The position numbers and the translations under genes were made by a program. A stretch of DNA of 64,000 nt from Leptospira wolffii serovar Khorat str. Khorat-H2 (GTDB lineage Bacteria; Spirochaetota; Leptospiria; Leptospirales; Leptospiraceae), in NCBI RefSeq assembly GCF_000306115.2, contig NZ_AKWX02000007.1, forward strand, positions 62,001 through 126,000. Reading direction: 5' to 3'. Positions 1-10,363 of this stretch are shown piece after piece. A model generated the notes under the pieces. The model saw nothing but the letters and a program-made list of their open reading frames with translations, was not told the DNA's origin and ran no database searches. The number at the start of each line of letters is the position of its first letter. Position 1 is the first letter of the stretch.

Positions 1-995
1 TGGAGTATTTTGACGTTATTAAAGACTAGGTTCAGGCTTCCTTGAGGATGAGTATTCATCGTACCGGAAAGGGATTCGAGCCATTCTTTACTTAGTTTAG
101 AGCGAACTCGTTCGTCTTTTGCCAACCATGCGGCATTATTTCCGAAGGCGCTGGATATAACGGAGAGGGTAGGAATGATGAATGTTTTGGAAGAAGAGAG
201 CGCCTGGATGAGATCGGTAGGAGGAGGCGAGTCTACAAATATATGCGCGAATCCGTCCACCCCAGCTTTTAACGCGCGCTTTGTTCCCACGATGGTCGTA
301 GCATGAGCTACGGCCATTTTGCCCTGTCGGTGAGCCTCGTTAACTGAAGAGATGAGGACAGCATCGCTCGGCTCGGGAAGATTCGGGTAACCTACGATCG
401 TTCCGTCTTCTATTATGATCTTAATATAATCGGCGCCCTCCGAAATTTGCTCGTCCACGAATTTCACCGCCTCTTCCGGAGTGGAAACGGAAGGAAAACT
501 GAAAAAATACCGAATGATTAGGTTACTACTGCTATGAATATACTCCGAAGGGTGACCTCCTTTGGCGGTTACTCCCATGCCCGGAGAACGTACGTCGGCT
601 AGATCATGACGCTCCGCAATTTTTTTGCGTTCCCTCTTGGACCAACTTCCCATCATCTCCAATTCGGTAGTGATGCCGAACTTCAGAGCGTCTTTCAAGC
701 CCTCTTCGTCCGTATGGACATGAGAATCGATCAGCCCGGGCATTAATGTCGCACCGTGGGCATCGATCACTACGGCGTCCGCTGGAATCGGTCCGCCCAC
801 CGATTGGATGATCTTGCCTTGGATCACGACAGTCGTATCCTCGATGATACGCTCTCCGTCGAAAATCCTTGCGTTCTTGATCGCGAAGGGCTCGTTTTTC
901 AAAACGGCAGGCGCCCCTTTGCATCCTGCAAACTGACTTAGGATAGCTAGGGCGATTATACAAGAGGTCCAACCTGCGGCTTTATTCGGATTCAT
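1..995 (-). CDS. Amidohydrolase family lipoprotein (3' end beyond window)
   Basis: This is the N-terminal 331 codons of a probable metal-dependent amidohydrolase (imidazolonepropionase/prolidase-like branch). The start is ATG at 995 with an AAAGGA ribosome site about 8 bases upstream. A signal peptide ends in the lipobox QFAGC (Cys25), so the enzyme is probably membrane-anchored outside the cytoplasm. A strand-rich N-terminal part (KNARIFDG, IDAHGATLMPGLIDSHVHTD) carries the HxH metal motif of the superfamily, and HATT and HIF follow further on as candidate metal ligands. The substrate cannot be told from sequence. The gene is cut by the window edge before its C-terminal metal-binding Asp. 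The family call is firm; the specific activity is unknown. Confidence 0.85.
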   Translation of the reverse strand, partial: MNPNKAAGWTSCIIALAILSQFAGCKGAPAVLKNEPFAIKNARIFDGERIIEDTTVVIQGKIIQSVGGPIPADAVVIDAHGATLMPGLIDSHVHTDEEGLKDALKFGITTELEMMGSWSKRERKKIAERHDLADVRSPGMGVTAKGGHPSEYIHSSSNLIIRYFFSFPSVSTPEEAVKFVDEQISEGADYIKIIIEDGTIVGYPNLPEPSDAVLISSVNEAHRQGKMAVAHATTIVGTKRALKAGVDGFAHIFVDSPPPTDLIQALSSSKTFIIPTLSVISSAFGNNAAWLAKDERVRSKLSKEWLESLSGTMNTHPQGSLNLVFNNVKIL

Positions 996-1605
996 GCAAC
1001 GATTCCTTTTTTTAATGAGACCGACTAGGGAAGATTCCGATCCCAAATATTCAACGAAAATTATGGAGAGAATTTTTTATGTTAGCGAATGGAGCGGTCG
1101 TTTTTGCGAAATTGTGTGGAGCATCGAGTCGGATCATTACAAAGCGAAGGCAAATGGGAGTGTCTTAAAAATTTCACACAATTTAATCTTGAGATAAGGC
1201 TCTCATGACAGTCAAGCCGTGAGCTTTGAAATTTTTAGTTCTTTTAGTTTCTCCATGTCAACATACTTTTTAGTTCCCCATTTCGTGGAGGCAACATGCC
1301 TAAGACGAGCAGTGGCCAACATTATGGCAGATCTACCATCCGGGAAAGCTCTCACAACTTTTGTTCTTCTCTTGATCTCTTTTGTGATCCTTTCCGGATG
1401 GTTGCTGATTTTATTTTTTGTAAATATTATTTATTTAGAATATTGTTACAAAACGATTTTATATTTATATCCAAAATGGGATATGTGTTTCGCATAACTT
1501 TATTATGCGATTGAGTATTTGAATCGTTCTCGATTTCCTGCTGATGCTCTGGTTTTTAAGAGAGGTTTGGGAATGGAGGTTTCGATTTGGAATAAGGACG
1601 AGTCG
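996..1605. other. Intergenic region, no supported gene
   Basis: About 600 bases, AT-rich around 1405-1500, separate the amidohydrolase start from the terminator of the next gene. Several short open frames exist on the plus strand, but none has a convincing ribosome site together with protein-like composition. The left end must hold the amidohydrolase promoter, but no clear sigma70 pair was recognised. Confidence 0.4.
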
Positions 1606-1639
1606 AGGAAAAAGAACAAGCCGACTTACGATGCCGGCT
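1606..1639 (-). terminator. Rho-independent terminator of the small lipoprotein gene
   Basis: On the minus strand a 7-base stem (AGCCGGC against GTCGGCT, one G-T pair; plus-strand arms 1619-1625 and 1633-1639) with a 7-base loop is followed by TTGTTCTTTTT. It sits about 30 bases after the stop of the 1672-2193 gene, where an intrinsic terminator is expected. Confidence 0.6.
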
Positions 1640-1671
1640 CATTCGGAAATCTTGAGTTTTGCGGGAATAAT

Positions 1672-2193
1672 CTATTCTCGTTTTAGGTGATAGAGTTTGA
1701 ATTTTCCTTTGTATTCCAAAATGCTTCTAAAAGAACTTAAGGTGAGAGTTTCCTTGGTGCTCGGGCTATACAGAGTGGTTCTGCAGCCTAAATGCAAGGT
1801 AAAAGGTCCATATTTTTCAGGCTCTCTTTTGCATTCTAATTTTTGGAATACAAAATCTTTTCCTTCTAACTTGAACAAAAGTTCTTTCACTACTATATTG
1901 GACTCCATGGTCATATGGTCGTAAGCCAATTGGGGGCTCATTCCTTGGTCGGAAGAAAATTTTTCTCCTACATGGTTCCAGAACATAGTATTATGTTCAT
2001 CTGCATTTAGGGCGAGGCTTGAAACGGTAGCGACGTCGCCTTTTTCGAAAGCGGTAACCGCTTTTTGGACTAGTATTTCCTTGGAATCTTGGAGATTGGA
2101 TAATTTATAATTCGTGAAATCGATGCAACCGCCCATACTTATAAGAAAGGCGATTGAGAGTGTTATCTTTTTAAATCGGTATTTGTGGATCAT
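1672..2193 (-). CDS. Hypothetical small lipoprotein
   Basis: An unrecognised protein of about 173 residues. A basic N-terminus (MIHKYRFKK), a hydrophobic stretch and the lipobox SMGGC mark it as a probable lipoprotein. The mature part contains two Cys (LECKREPEK, LGCRTT) that could form a disulphide, and it is otherwise a mixed alpha/beta sequence of DUF4878-like length; that resemblance is only an impression. The ATG at 2193 is preferred; an in-frame TTG at 2208 would add five residues, and neither has a strong ribosome site. The gene lies just downstream of the terminator of the 763-residue lipoprotein, so it is probably transcribed on its own. No function is assigned. Confidence 0.7.
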   Translation of the reverse strand: MIHKYRFKKITLSIAFLISMGGCIDFTNYKLSNLQDSKEILVQKAVTAFEKGDVATVSSLALNADEHNTMFWNHVGEKFSSDQGMSPQLAYDHMTMESNIVVKELLFKLEGKDFVFQKLECKREPEKYGPFTLHLGCRTTLYSPSTKETLTLSSFRSILEYKGKFKLYHLKRE

Positions 2194-2210
2194 AATATTT
2201 ATAGACAATA

Positions 2211-2245
2211 AAAAAACCCGCTCCGTTTTGCGAAGCGGGTTTTTT
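2211..2245 (-). terminator. Strong intrinsic terminator after the beta-helix lipoprotein
   Basis: A 12-base perfect stem (arms 2211-2222 and 2234-2245; CCCGCT/AGCGGG core flanked by six A and six T) surrounds an 11-base loop. It is symmetric and could work in both directions. It lies 20 bases after the stop of the 2265-4556 gene and separates it from the small lipoprotein gene downstream. Confidence 0.85.
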
Positions 2246-2264
2246 AAGCAAGAACTACTCTTCC

Positions 2265-4556
2265 TTAGTTAGCAGGATACTGGGCCCAACCTTGGGTCCA
2301 ATCCGAAGACGAGTCTTGGATTGCTCCATAGAACGTCGTATCATCAAAGAAGGAGACATTGAAGTTTGTGTTTGCGGTTTTAAGCGCAGTGGTTCCTGTG
2401 GTGGTGGCACTTGCGGAAGGCGCATAATTTACTGTTGCATCTTCTGCAATTGTGGTGATTCCCACGCTTGCTACACCAATATCCACAGTTCCGGAAGCGC
2501 AAGCGCCGACAGCACTGTTTTTTATACTTACATAACTGACTCTTGCATCGGCAGGAGCGGAGTCACTTTGGCAATCCAGTGCATTCTTACCTACGTGGTT
2601 GTCCACGATGAAGTGAGAATAGTCTCCCAGCTTGTCACCGGATGCACCGGATGCTCTTCTTACGAAGATTGCTCCGCCTGCGTTCGCGGCGCTTGCTCCC
2701 GGTCCTACACAAGTTACGTTTGCGAAGAATGGATCGGAACAGGTTCCATTAGTGGCAGGTCTAGCTGTGCCTGAACAAGAGAAAGATGAGTTTCCATCAC
2801 CCTCAATACAACGAGAGGTATCGTCGTTCACCGCGATCGCAGTTTTGTAAAGGTGAGAAATAGCATACTGGTATTTTCCGATGAATCCGTCCGCAAAGTC
2901 GAACTGGTCGTCACGGTTACCTGTAGAGATCATGTGTTTCGCAGTGAAAGCTCCACCCCATTGCTCGAATCCGTCGTCGAATCCTCTATGGCATTGAACG
3001 TAATCCAAAGAAGTTCCCGATCCGACCCCCATAAGAGAAACGCAGTTTCTTTCGTTACCGGGAGAGAATGGTGCTCCAGCGAATTGGACTACTACGTAGG
3101 TTAGGTTTCCAGAATTGTCTGCGTTATTGTTTCCACCAAAGGAACCGGTATCACCTTCTCCGATCGCAGTTTGTCCGTAACCACCGAAGGTTTGGACTGC
3201 ATTTCCTTGGATGATGATTCCTTGCCAGTCGGCAGGAGCTCTAGATCCAGCGTCTTTAGAAGAAGTGAAAAGAATCGGTTCTGCGGCCGTTCCATTCGCA
3301 TGGATTTTTCCACCCGGCTTAATCAAAAGGGCGCCTGCAGGAGCAACTGCTCCATATACAACCACTCCCGCATCGATCGTGAGCGTTATACCATTCGGAA
3401 CGATGACCGTTCCACTTAGAACGTAGGGACTTCCCCCTTTGGTTAAGTGGAGGTCGCCAGAAAGAGTTCCGCTGATCTGGGTTCCGTTTTTCGGATAAAT
3501 CATATCGATCGCTACGGAACTAAAGCTAAAGTCATAACTTCCGCCAGCTTGGATAATGTTTCCTCCAGAATAGAGACTGGCCCAAGAAGACTCGCTACTA
3601 GTAACATCTTTACCGGTTGATAGTTCCAAAGGAGCATTCCCCAATTTCTCGGAAACAGGTGAAAGCAAAGAAGCAACTCCGTTTTTAGCGATTCTCAATC
3701 TCCGAGCTTTCAGAGGGGAACCACCGGATGGAGTTACGATTACTTTATAAGTATTTCCTACGCTAGAAACGTCGAACTTAGCATGAAAGGAACCGTTAGC
3801 TCCCGTTACGAAAGTCGTGATTGGAGTTCCATCAGCTTGAACGGTCGTATTGATTCCTGCGCCGATTGCACCTGCTTCCAAGGTGGAAACATCGCAATAG
3901 ATACGGACAGCATTCTTTGAGTAAGCCAGCGGATAAGAACTCGCGGTGATCGAGGAACTTCCGTCGAAATACTGACCGACAAAACCGGAAGTAGCAGGAG
4001 TGATAGACCATCCGTTGATTTGAGCGACAGTCGATGAACCGCATTGTGCCAAGACGAAATCGGCAGCTGGATTGGTTCCAGGAGTCGCTGCAAAGACGGT
4101 AGACGCTTTTGCAATATAAGTTCCAGGGCAGTTCGTTGTCGTATTTACCTTAGTCGTTGCATCAAATCCGCCATCGCAAGTGCTTCCATCTCCTGCTGTA
4201 GCTGCATTACCGGATGAGTTATTATATAGAAACCCGGAAGGAGTCTTATCAGTTGGAAATGAGTTACTGCCAGTAAAGTAGTATTGGGTAGCAGGGTTAT
4301 TTTTAACCCAGTTATGAGGAAGAACCGTTACGGAACTTTCTCCTCTGCCCAAGATTTGCACGGTAGCTCCTACAAGAGGAGCGCCGGTACCATCTACCAG
4401 CGTTCCGGAGATATAAACTCCGGGTTGGCTTCCGCCGAGTAGTGCGAGCAGTGCAGCTCCGCTATTCCCAGAAGACGATTTAGGACAATTGAGAGTAAAG
4501 AATCCGAGAGTCGCTAACCCTAGGAAATACCCCATCTTTTTTATAGAACGATTCAT
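2265..4556 (-). CDS. Large beta-helix-like surface lipoprotein, partner of TonB receptor
   Basis: A 763-residue lipoprotein. The start is ATG at 4556 because GGAGGA lies 10 bases upstream; the upstream in-frame ATG at 4574 overlaps that ribosome site. The signal peptide ends in FTLNC (Cys24). Next comes a short carboxypeptidase-regulatory-like stretch (ISGTLVDGTGAPLVGATV, about 50-75). From about residue 370 there are right-handed beta-helix-like repeats (LTIDAGVVVYG, LLIKPGGKIHANGTA, WQGIIIQGNA, LDYVQCHRGFDDGFEQWGG). Several Cys pairs are present. It lies 100 bases downstream of the TonB-dependent receptor on the same strand and ends at a strong terminator, so the two are likely one operon. 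By analogy with receptor/lipoprotein pairs in other didermic bacteria it may capture a ligand at the surface. The ligand is unknown. Confidence 0.8.
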   Translation of the reverse strand: MNRSIKKMGYFLGLATLGFFTLNCPKSSSGNSGAALLALLGGSQPGVYISGTLVDGTGAPLVGATVQILGRGESSVTVLPHNWVKNNPATQYYFTGSNSFPTDKTPSGFLYNNSSGNAATAGDGSTCDGGFDATTKVNTTTNCPGTYIAKASTVFAATPGTNPAADFVLAQCGSSTVAQINGWSITPATSGFVGQYFDGSSSITASSYPLAYSKNAVRIYCDVSTLEAGAIGAGINTTVQADGTPITTFVTGANGSFHAKFDVSSVGNTYKVIVTPSGGSPLKARRLRIAKNGVASLLSPVSEKLGNAPLELSTGKDVTSSESSWASLYSGGNIIQAGGSYDFSFSSVAIDMIYPKNGTQISGTLSGDLHLTKGGSPYVLSGTVIVPNGITLTIDAGVVVYGAVAPAGALLIKPGGKIHANGTAAEPILFTSSKDAGSRAPADWQGIIIQGNAVQTFGGYGQTAIGEGDTGSFGGNNNADNSGNLTYVVVQFAGAPFSPGNERNCVSLMGVGSGTSLDYVQCHRGFDDGFEQWGGAFTAKHMISTGNRDDQFDFADGFIGKYQYAISHLYKTAIAVNDDTSRCIEGDGNSSFSCSGTARPATNGTCSDPFFANVTCVGPGASAANAGGAIFVRRASGASGDKLGDYSHFIVDNHVGKNALDCQSDSAPADARVSYVSIKNSAVGACASGTVDIGVASVGITTIAEDATVNYAPSASATTTGTTALKTANTNFNVSFFDDTTFYGAIQDSSSDWTQGWAQYPAN

Positions 4557-4656
4557 TTCGAATCTTTCCTCCAAATAAATTCAGTTGATCTAATGAAAAC
4601 ATATGTTTGTTTCATTTCTGTTTCGATTCCGTTAGTTTTCCATCTCCGGGGAACTT

Positions 4657-7600
4657 TCAGTTAAACGTATAGGTCGCGGAGAAAGTAAACGTAGGCCCTA
4701 AGCGATACGAATTGATCGTTTGGCCTTTATACGAATGGCTTCCCAGATCTATGAAATTGCTTCCTATATTGAAACCGTTCGTAGTGGTATGGGTTCCCCC
4801 AAATGCATCTAAGTAAGGGTTCTCTTGCACGATTTTGATTCTTGCATCGTTTAAGTTCTTACCGGAAATTTTGATATCCAACTTCTCGAAGAATTTCACG
4901 ATATAGGTCGCGTCGATCATGCCCACGGGTCTTTCATAAGTGTCCGGGATACCGAGTCCCCCAACCGCATTGATCCTGGGTCCGAATTCGTTATAGAGCA
5001 GGGTGATGGAATGGTCTCCCTTCTCGTCGAAGCGGTAACGAAGGTTTACGTTATACACATATGGTGACTGTCCTTGCAATGGACGGCTGATATTCGTAGG
5101 TTTCTGGGTGGAAGTTCCAAGCTGGTAATAGATCCAGTCGTTGAAAGTAACCTCCGACTTGATAAAGAACGTATTGATCCCTATAGAGAATCTTTCCAAT
5201 CTTTGGCTGATTAAATCCAGGGACTTTCTAGCTTCAAACTCCACTCCTCGCACATACGCTGACTGAGCGTTGGTGTATGTGTAACGGAACTGAGAGTCTA
5301 CTTCCATGACTTTCTCGATCGGAGAAGACATCTGCTTATCGAATACGCCTATGGCTATGATTTCATCCGCTTTAGGATAATATTCATAGCGAACGTCATA
5401 GTTATGGATATAAGTCTTGGTTAAGAACTGGTTACCGACCTCAATCCCTCCTCCCAAAATATTGAAGAACTGGAAGGGAGCCATTTCTCGGAAGTCCGGT
5501 CTTGCTAAAGTTTCTGTGTAGGAAACTCTTATGTTCGTCTTATCGTTCGGACTAAGGATAAAGTTAGCCGAAGGAAGAATGTTTTGGTTGGCGTTGATCG
5601 CATAAGGTTTCCGGAAAGTAGGATCTATAATGGAAAGCTCATACGAATTCAAATAGGATTTATAATTGTATCTGTCGAAGAATTCTGCGTTTGGATCAAA
5701 TGGGTTAGTAGTTTTGACCGCTTGGAAGTTATTTTCGTAACGGAATCCTCCCACGAAGCGGAGTAGTCTATGAATCGGCATATCCACTTGAGTGTAGTAC
5801 GAAGTCAGCTTTTGAGCCGCATCGTATTTGTCCGTAGGTTGAGTGGCGTCATCCACATAGTAGCCCTTGGCTCCCCGGTTGATCGGATTGTACACGACTT
5901 CCGGAGGCAAAGGATAGTTGGGGGCGGGGAGCGAGCCACCTAAAAGGTTTTGCCCCGGTATTGCAGAGCGGAAGAAATATCTCTCAGCATTGAAGCTACG
6001 AGTACGATCCAAATAGCTGTACCCTACTTTTAACTTGGATTGCAATCCGTCCCATTGATTGAACGGAATTTCGTAATCAAGGCCAGCGAATTTACTAACG
6101 TCGATCGTATTCGACCAGAATTGGCTGCTTCCCAGGGTTCCCCCTTGCAGATTGGGGGCGATTTTTCCGATCTGCGCCGGATCCACCGCATAAATGGTAT
6201 CCCTCATATCCGGTTGGTCCCTTCTCGCTTCGGAGTGCGAGATTTTCCAATCCAGTTTCGTATCCTTTCCGAACATGTGGATAATATGGTCCCCTCCTAA
6301 TTGGGAGGTGAACAGGTTTCTCATGATATAATTCAGCTTTTGAGCGCCTATATCCAATCCGGCAGCGTAATTGCTTCCGTTATAAATCAATACTTCCTTG
6401 TCGTTGTTCACGCTTAAGAAGTTTTTAAAATGGATCCTGTGGCCCGCGGAAATTTGGAACGTGTTGTTGAAGATCGTTCCCCAGTTTACAGATTCCACAT
6501 ACCATCTTTGGTTATAGTTATAATATGGGATGAGCCTAACATTCTTTCCTCCAACCGGAAGGCCATTGGCGATTCCCCCCGCTCTGTTTAATGTGTCGTA
6601 TTCATCACGGAATTGGTAATCGTTGTTATAGGTGATTGCGAACAGGGTTCCGAATTTCTTCTCTCCTCCCAGATCGAATTTGTTTCCGATCGAGAAGTTA
6701 TATCCCGTATTCATCGGGGCGTTGATCTGAGAAGGAGACCATTGGTTGCTAAATTGCAGGGATCCCGCGGTGATCATTCCTGCATTGTATCCATATTGCC
6801 CGGTTCCCACTTCTTTAAAGGGGGCGTTCGGAAGAGAGTCCACTAAGTCCGGTTTCTTTCGGTTTCCTTCCGAAATACCGAGCCAGTCTTGGCCTCCGCC
6901 GCTATACGTTTTAAAATTTTGGAAAGTAGTGTTGTTATTGTATCCGGTTTGGAATCCCACTTTCACGAAAAATTCTTCGGGGTATTCCTTGGTATCGATC
7001 TTTACCGTTCCACCTGCGAATTCCGCGGGTTCTTCGGGAATGAAGGTTTTGGAAACGATGATATTCTTGATCAAGGAAGAAGGGAATAAGTCCAAAGGAA
7101 CGATTCTTTTGTTCGGTTCCGTGGAAGGAAGAGGTGCGTTGTTCAAAAGGGTGTTCGAGTATCTTTCTCCCAGACCCCTTACGAATACGAATCTACCTCC
7201 GACCAAGGTGATACCCGTTACCCTGCGGATCACGTCCCCCGCGCTGGAGTCGGGAGTCTTTTGGATGGCCTGAGCCGAAATACCGTCGGAAACCGCAGCC
7301 GATTTCTTTTGGAATTTCAAGAGGGAGGATTCGGAATCGTTTAGAGCTCTTTCCTCTACTACGACAGTCTCGAGTTTTTTAACTCCCATTGCCACGTTGG
7401 CTCTGGCCTTTCCTCCGGCAACCGTGACCTTCTTCTTCTGGGTTTCCATACCCTGCATGATGAATTCGATCTGGTATTCCCCGTCGGGAACGCCCACGAT
7501 TTCGTAGTTACCGTCGACGTCGGTGCGTCCGTATTTATTGATGCTTCGAATGATTGCCGTCACGCCGAACATAGGCTCTGCGGTCTGTGCATCCAAGGCT

Positions 7601-7695
7601 TGACCGGACACCGTTCCCGCGCCTTGGGCAAGTAATTGATTCGAATAAGATAAAGCGGCTAATGCGAAGATTAGCTGGAAAATCTTTTTTTTCAT
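4657..7695 (-). CDS. TonB-dependent receptor with carboxypeptidase-regulatory-like domain
   Basis: A 1012-residue outer-membrane receptor. The signal peptide ends at LLAQG (about 24). A CarboxypepD_reg-like fold follows ([19 protein letters not shown] to about 110), then a TonB-box-like ETVVVEE, a plug domain ([51 protein letters not shown]), and a long 22-strand-type barrel rich in aromatic residues that ends in the outer-membrane signature [11 protein letters not shown]. The N-terminal extension resembles the SusC-like and PEFAGGTV-type receptors. The substrate is not evident: no haem motif (FRAP/NPNL) was seen. It is the first gene of the pair with the lipoprotein at 2265-4556. The start is the ATG before MKKK; its ribosome site is weak. 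Confidence 0.92.
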   Translation of the reverse strand: MKKKIFQLIFALAALSYSNQLLAQGAGTVSGQALDAQTAEPMFGVTAIIRSINKYGRTDVDGNYEIVGVPDGEYQIEFIMQGMETQKKKVTVAGGKARANVAMGVKKLETVVVEERALNDSESSLLKFQKKSAAVSDGISAQAIQKTPDSSAGDVIRRVTGITLVGGRFVFVRGLGERYSNTLLNNAPLPSTEPNKRIVPLDLFPSSLIKNIIVSKTFIPEEPAEFAGGTVKIDTKEYPEEFFVKVGFQTGYNNNTTFQNFKTYSGGGQDWLGISEGNRKKPDLVDSLPNAPFKEVGTGQYGYNAGMITAGSLQFSNQWSPSQINAPMNTGYNFSIGNKFDLGGEKKFGTLFAITYNNDYQFRDEYDTLNRAGGIANGLPVGGKNVRLIPYYNYNQRWYVESVNWGTIFNNTFQISAGHRIHFKNFLSVNNDKEVLIYNGSNYAAGLDIGAQKLNYIMRNLFTSQLGGDHIIHMFGKDTKLDWKISHSEARRDQPDMRDTIYAVDPAQIGKIAPNLQGGTLGSSQFWSNTIDVSKFAGLDYEIPFNQWDGLQSKLKVGYSYLDRTRSFNAERYFFRSAIPGQNLLGGSLPAPNYPLPPEVVYNPINRGAKGYYVDDATQPTDKYDAAQKLTSYYTQVDMPIHRLLRFVGGFRYENNFQAVKTTNPFDPNAEFFDRYNYKSYLNSYELSIIDPTFRKPYAINANQNILPSANFILSPNDKTNIRVSYTETLARPDFREMAPFQFFNILGGGIEVGNQFLTKTYIHNYDVRYEYYPKADEIIAIGVFDKQMSSPIEKVMEVDSQFRYTYTNAQSAYVRGVEFEARKSLDLISQRLERFSIGINTFFIKSEVTFNDWIYYQLGTSTQKPTNISRPLQGQSPYVYNVNLRYRFDEKGDHSITLLYNEFGPRINAVGGLGIPDTYERPVGMIDATYIVKFFEKLDIKISGKNLNDARIKIVQENPYLDAFGGTHTTTNGFNIGSNFIDLGSHSYKGQTINSYRLGPTFTFSATYTFN

Positions 7696-8020
7696 GTTAA
7701 GAGATTGATCCCCGAAGGTTTGATTTTTCGGATTACAATCACATTTCTGGGTTACATTCTCATTACGTACGGGTTAATAATAGGTGAAGCTAAAGGAAGA
7801 TCTGCGCGGGATACGATTAGAACCGCGTTCTATCGCTTTTTCTTCCTTATTATAAGAATTGCCGGTGATGGGGGATCTGAAACTGAGTAGGATGGGGAGA
7901 ATTTTCGTCCGTTACGAGAACGTAATATTGGGAGTCTTCAAAATTCGGATCCATCCGTTTCGGAACTCCGAAAAGAAATGTCCGGGAGACGATCGTATTA
8001 CAAATTTTCCGGTCCAGCTC
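7696..8020. other. Intergenic region upstream of the TonB receptor
   Basis: About 325 bases between the stop of the EAL-domain gene and the start of the receptor, both on the minus strand. The receptor promoter should lie here. No recognisable cobalamin riboswitch, convincing Fur box or intrinsic terminator was found, so control of the receptor is not readable from sequence. Confidence 0.4.
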
Positions 8021-9709
8021 TCATTTCGACTGGAATCGCGACAATTCCTCGAAGGAAATCGGTCTGCTGTAATAGAATCCTTGGGCTTCGTCGCAGCCTA
8101 AGTCCTTGATTTTTCGGAGTTGCTCCTCCGTCTCCACTCCTTCGGCGGTGATTCGCAGTCGTAGGCTTTTTCCCAAGGCGATGATCGTCTTGGATATGGC
8201 GAGAGAACTCGGGTCGGTCAGAATTTTGCGGACGAAGGACTGATCCACTTTCAGGGTTCGTAAAGGGATTTTGCTTAGATAAGACAGGCTGGAATATCCC
8301 GTGCCGAAATCGTCCAAGGCCAGGGCGATCCCCCAGGAATGTAGTTCGCTTAGGATTTCTAGGGCCGAATTCATATTGGTGATTAAGCTGGATTCGGTGA
8401 TTTCCAATTCTAGGTCGGAGACTTCCAGGCCATTCTTTTCCAAACCTGCCAGAACCTTTTTGGTTATGGTAGGATCTTCCAATTGCTTGGCGGAAAGATT
8501 GACGGAAATTCGCAAAGGACTCTTTCCTTCTTTCTTCCAATTTCCCAGGTCTTCGAGGGACTTTTGTAGGACCCATTCTCCCATCTCGGAGATGAAGCTG
8601 CTTTCCTCGGCGATAGGGATAAATATCGTAGGAGAAACGATTCCCAATTCCGGATGATTCCAGCGAAGCAAGGCCTCGGCAGAGACCATTTTTCCGGAGG
8701 AGAGTTCCATTCTGGGTTGGTAATGTAGAAAGAGTTGGCTCTTTTGGATGGAGAGTCTTAGATCCTTTTCTAAGAGATATTTCTCCTTCATTCTTTCCTT
8801 CCATTCGGAAGAATAGGTTTGGATTTTTGCGTTTCCCGATTGCTTTGCTTGGTTGAGAGCGGTTTCCGATTTCCAGAGAAGTTGGTCGGAGGATTTACCG
8901 TCGAAAGGAAAGACCGAGATTCCTATTCGGACATCCGATGCGATGTTTTGGTCTACGATGGGAATTTGAGCCGCAGCCGTTTTTTCTATCTTCTCCGCCC
9001 ATTTCTCGGAATCGGATTCCTGCACTTGGGAAGAAGACGATATCGGAAAGAAGGAGAATTCTCCGTCTCCCGTTCTTGCGATTACTGTCTCCGGGCCGAG
9101 AAGGTTTTCCAGTTTCTGGGCCAAACCGCGTAAGTACAGATCTCCCATGTGCAGACCGAAATTGGATCGAATCTGTTTAATATGAGTCACTTCTAACGAG
9201 AATATCGGAAAGCTTAGGGGATCTTCCACGGAACCTAACTCGCTTAAGCAGGCGTTTAGCTTTTCAATAAACAATTCCCGATTCGGGAGGCCGGAGAGCC
9301 CGTCGTAATTCGCCATGTAGTGGATGAGTTCGTCCAATTTTCTCACGGTAATTACCGTATCCGCCATGAGGGAACCTGCCTCATCTCGGTAGACGACGGG
9401 TAGATCGGGCAATTCTCTTTCCGTCAAATAACGGTTCAAAGATTTGGAAGTAAGGACGACCGGAGCTAAGAGCTTGTGCAAAGCGAGTAATGTGGCAAAT
9501 GTTCCTATCAATGTGGCGGCGAGCGCCAAACCTAAAATCCTCAACGCGGTTTCGAAATCCTCCGCCGTGGAGATCACGAAGAATAAGAGGAGCGAGATAA
9601 GAGGCACATGGGTGCCTAGAAAGGCCACCATCATGATTTTACTGGAATAGGATTTAAGGAGTCGGATCCTACTTAAGTAGGAATAAAAATTGAGTCCGCT
9701 CAGGTTCAT
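8021..9709 (-). CDS. Cyclic-di-GMP phosphodiesterase, degenerate GGDEF plus EAL
   Basis: A 562-residue membrane signalling protein. ATG 9709 is chosen because GGAG sits 9 bases upstream; an upstream TTG at 9724 overlaps that ribosome site. Two membrane helices (about 22-48 and 56-85) are followed by a HAMP-like linker (VVYRDEAGSLMADTV). The GGDEF domain follows (MANYDGLSGLPNRELF) with its active site changed to GDGEF, so cyclase activity is unlikely. The EAL domain looks complete: AEALLRW, NLSAKQL, ELEITESSLI, DDFGTGYSSL, LKVDQSFV and AEGVETEEQ keep the metal and catalytic residues. It probably hydrolyses c-di-GMP to pGpG, with the GGDEF-like part perhaps sensing GTP. It has no same-strand operon partner. 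Confidence 0.92.
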   Translation of the reverse strand: MNLSGLNFYSYLSRIRLLKSYSSKIMMVAFLGTHVPLISLLLFFVISTAEDFETALRILGLALAATLIGTFATLLALHKLLAPVVLTSKSLNRYLTERELPDLPVVYRDEAGSLMADTVITVRKLDELIHYMANYDGLSGLPNRELFIEKLNACLSELGSVEDPLSFPIFSLEVTHIKQIRSNFGLHMGDLYLRGLAQKLENLLGPETVIARTGDGEFSFFPISSSSQVQESDSEKWAEKIEKTAAAQIPIVDQNIASDVRIGISVFPFDGKSSDQLLWKSETALNQAKQSGNAKIQTYSSEWKERMKEKYLLEKDLRLSIQKSQLFLHYQPRMELSSGKMVSAEALLRWNHPELGIVSPTIFIPIAEESSFISEMGEWVLQKSLEDLGNWKKEGKSPLRISVNLSAKQLEDPTITKKVLAGLEKNGLEVSDLELEITESSLITNMNSALEILSELHSWGIALALDDFGTGYSSLSYLSKIPLRTLKVDQSFVRKILTDPSSLAISKTIIALGKSLRLRITAEGVETEEQLRKIKDLGCDEAQGFYYSRPISFEELSRFQSK

Positions 9710-10296
9710 GTAAGACCACTCCAAAAAGGAAACGTTATGCGATTTAGCTTGGGTGATTCGGTCTTTTTTGCTTGGGGAATGAGAGCTAACTTTTCTTCTT
9801 ATTTGCCATGCTTTTAGAGAAGGCCTTGCTCACAATAAGAAAAATCCTGAGGTCTACGCCATAAGGTTTAGTACATAAAAAATTTTTTCCAAAGAGAAGA
9901 ATTCGGAATCTTTCCGTAAGCATTTCCGGTTTCATATTTAATCAAGAATATTGTCCTTCCGTTTCTTAGAATGCGGTGAGTCTCGAAAGATTTTCGGAGA
10001 GGTGAAGGCTTTTGGAATTGCGATTCCGAGCTTATAAATTCACGGAAAGATTCCGCCTAAGTTTCTCCGTATCGGTCCACTTGGGAGAAGGGGGAGGAGT
10101 TCCTACCAAATAAAGCAGAAGAGACTGAGTCCTTTCCAGGATAGGTACGGATTTCCTTTTTTATGGAATCCGGACGTTTCTCAGGAAGGATCTCATTTTT
10201 CTGCCAAAAATAAGGATGCAAGACCCCCAACTGTCCCGGAAAACCTGTCATTTTGGAACGTTCGTTATAAAAAGTGTTGGTGTTTGGATTTTTTTC
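9710..10296. other. Intergenic region between divergent genes
   Basis: A divergent gap of about 590 bases ahead of the alkB promoter. It holds the unseen promoter of the EAL gene and a short motif at 10093-10107 (GGAGGAGTTCCTACC) that belongs to a recurring GTAGGAACTCC-type family. A 90-codon minus-strand frame at 10057-10329 has no convincing protein features. Confidence 0.4.
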
Positions 10297-10324
10297 TTGC
10301 CCCAGTTCGGGTTTTATGTATAAT
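10297..10324 (+). promoter_or_regulatory. Sigma70-like promoter of alkB
   Basis: TTGCCC at 10297-10302 and a perfect TATAAT at 10319-10324 are separated by 16 bases. The implied transcript start near 10331 gives a leader of about 60 bases before the alkB start codon. Confidence 0.6.
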
Positions 10325-10363
10325 ACCAAACGTTCGAAATAAATTAAAACTTGGGGAATGCGC

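Noticed and set aside
1219..1514. Two overlapping plus-strand frames in the first intergenic region
   Set aside because: AT-rich DNA gives hydrophobic translation by chance; no start signal and no recognisable domain.
7740..7800. Possible Fur-box-like sequence upstream of the TonB receptor
   Set aside because: Only loose similarity around CATTCTCATTACG; not enough matches to the GATAATGATAATCATTATC consensus.
10057..10329. 90-codon minus-strand frame in the EAL-alkB gap
   Set aside because: No ribosome site, no domain-like sequence, and it covers the alkB promoter region.
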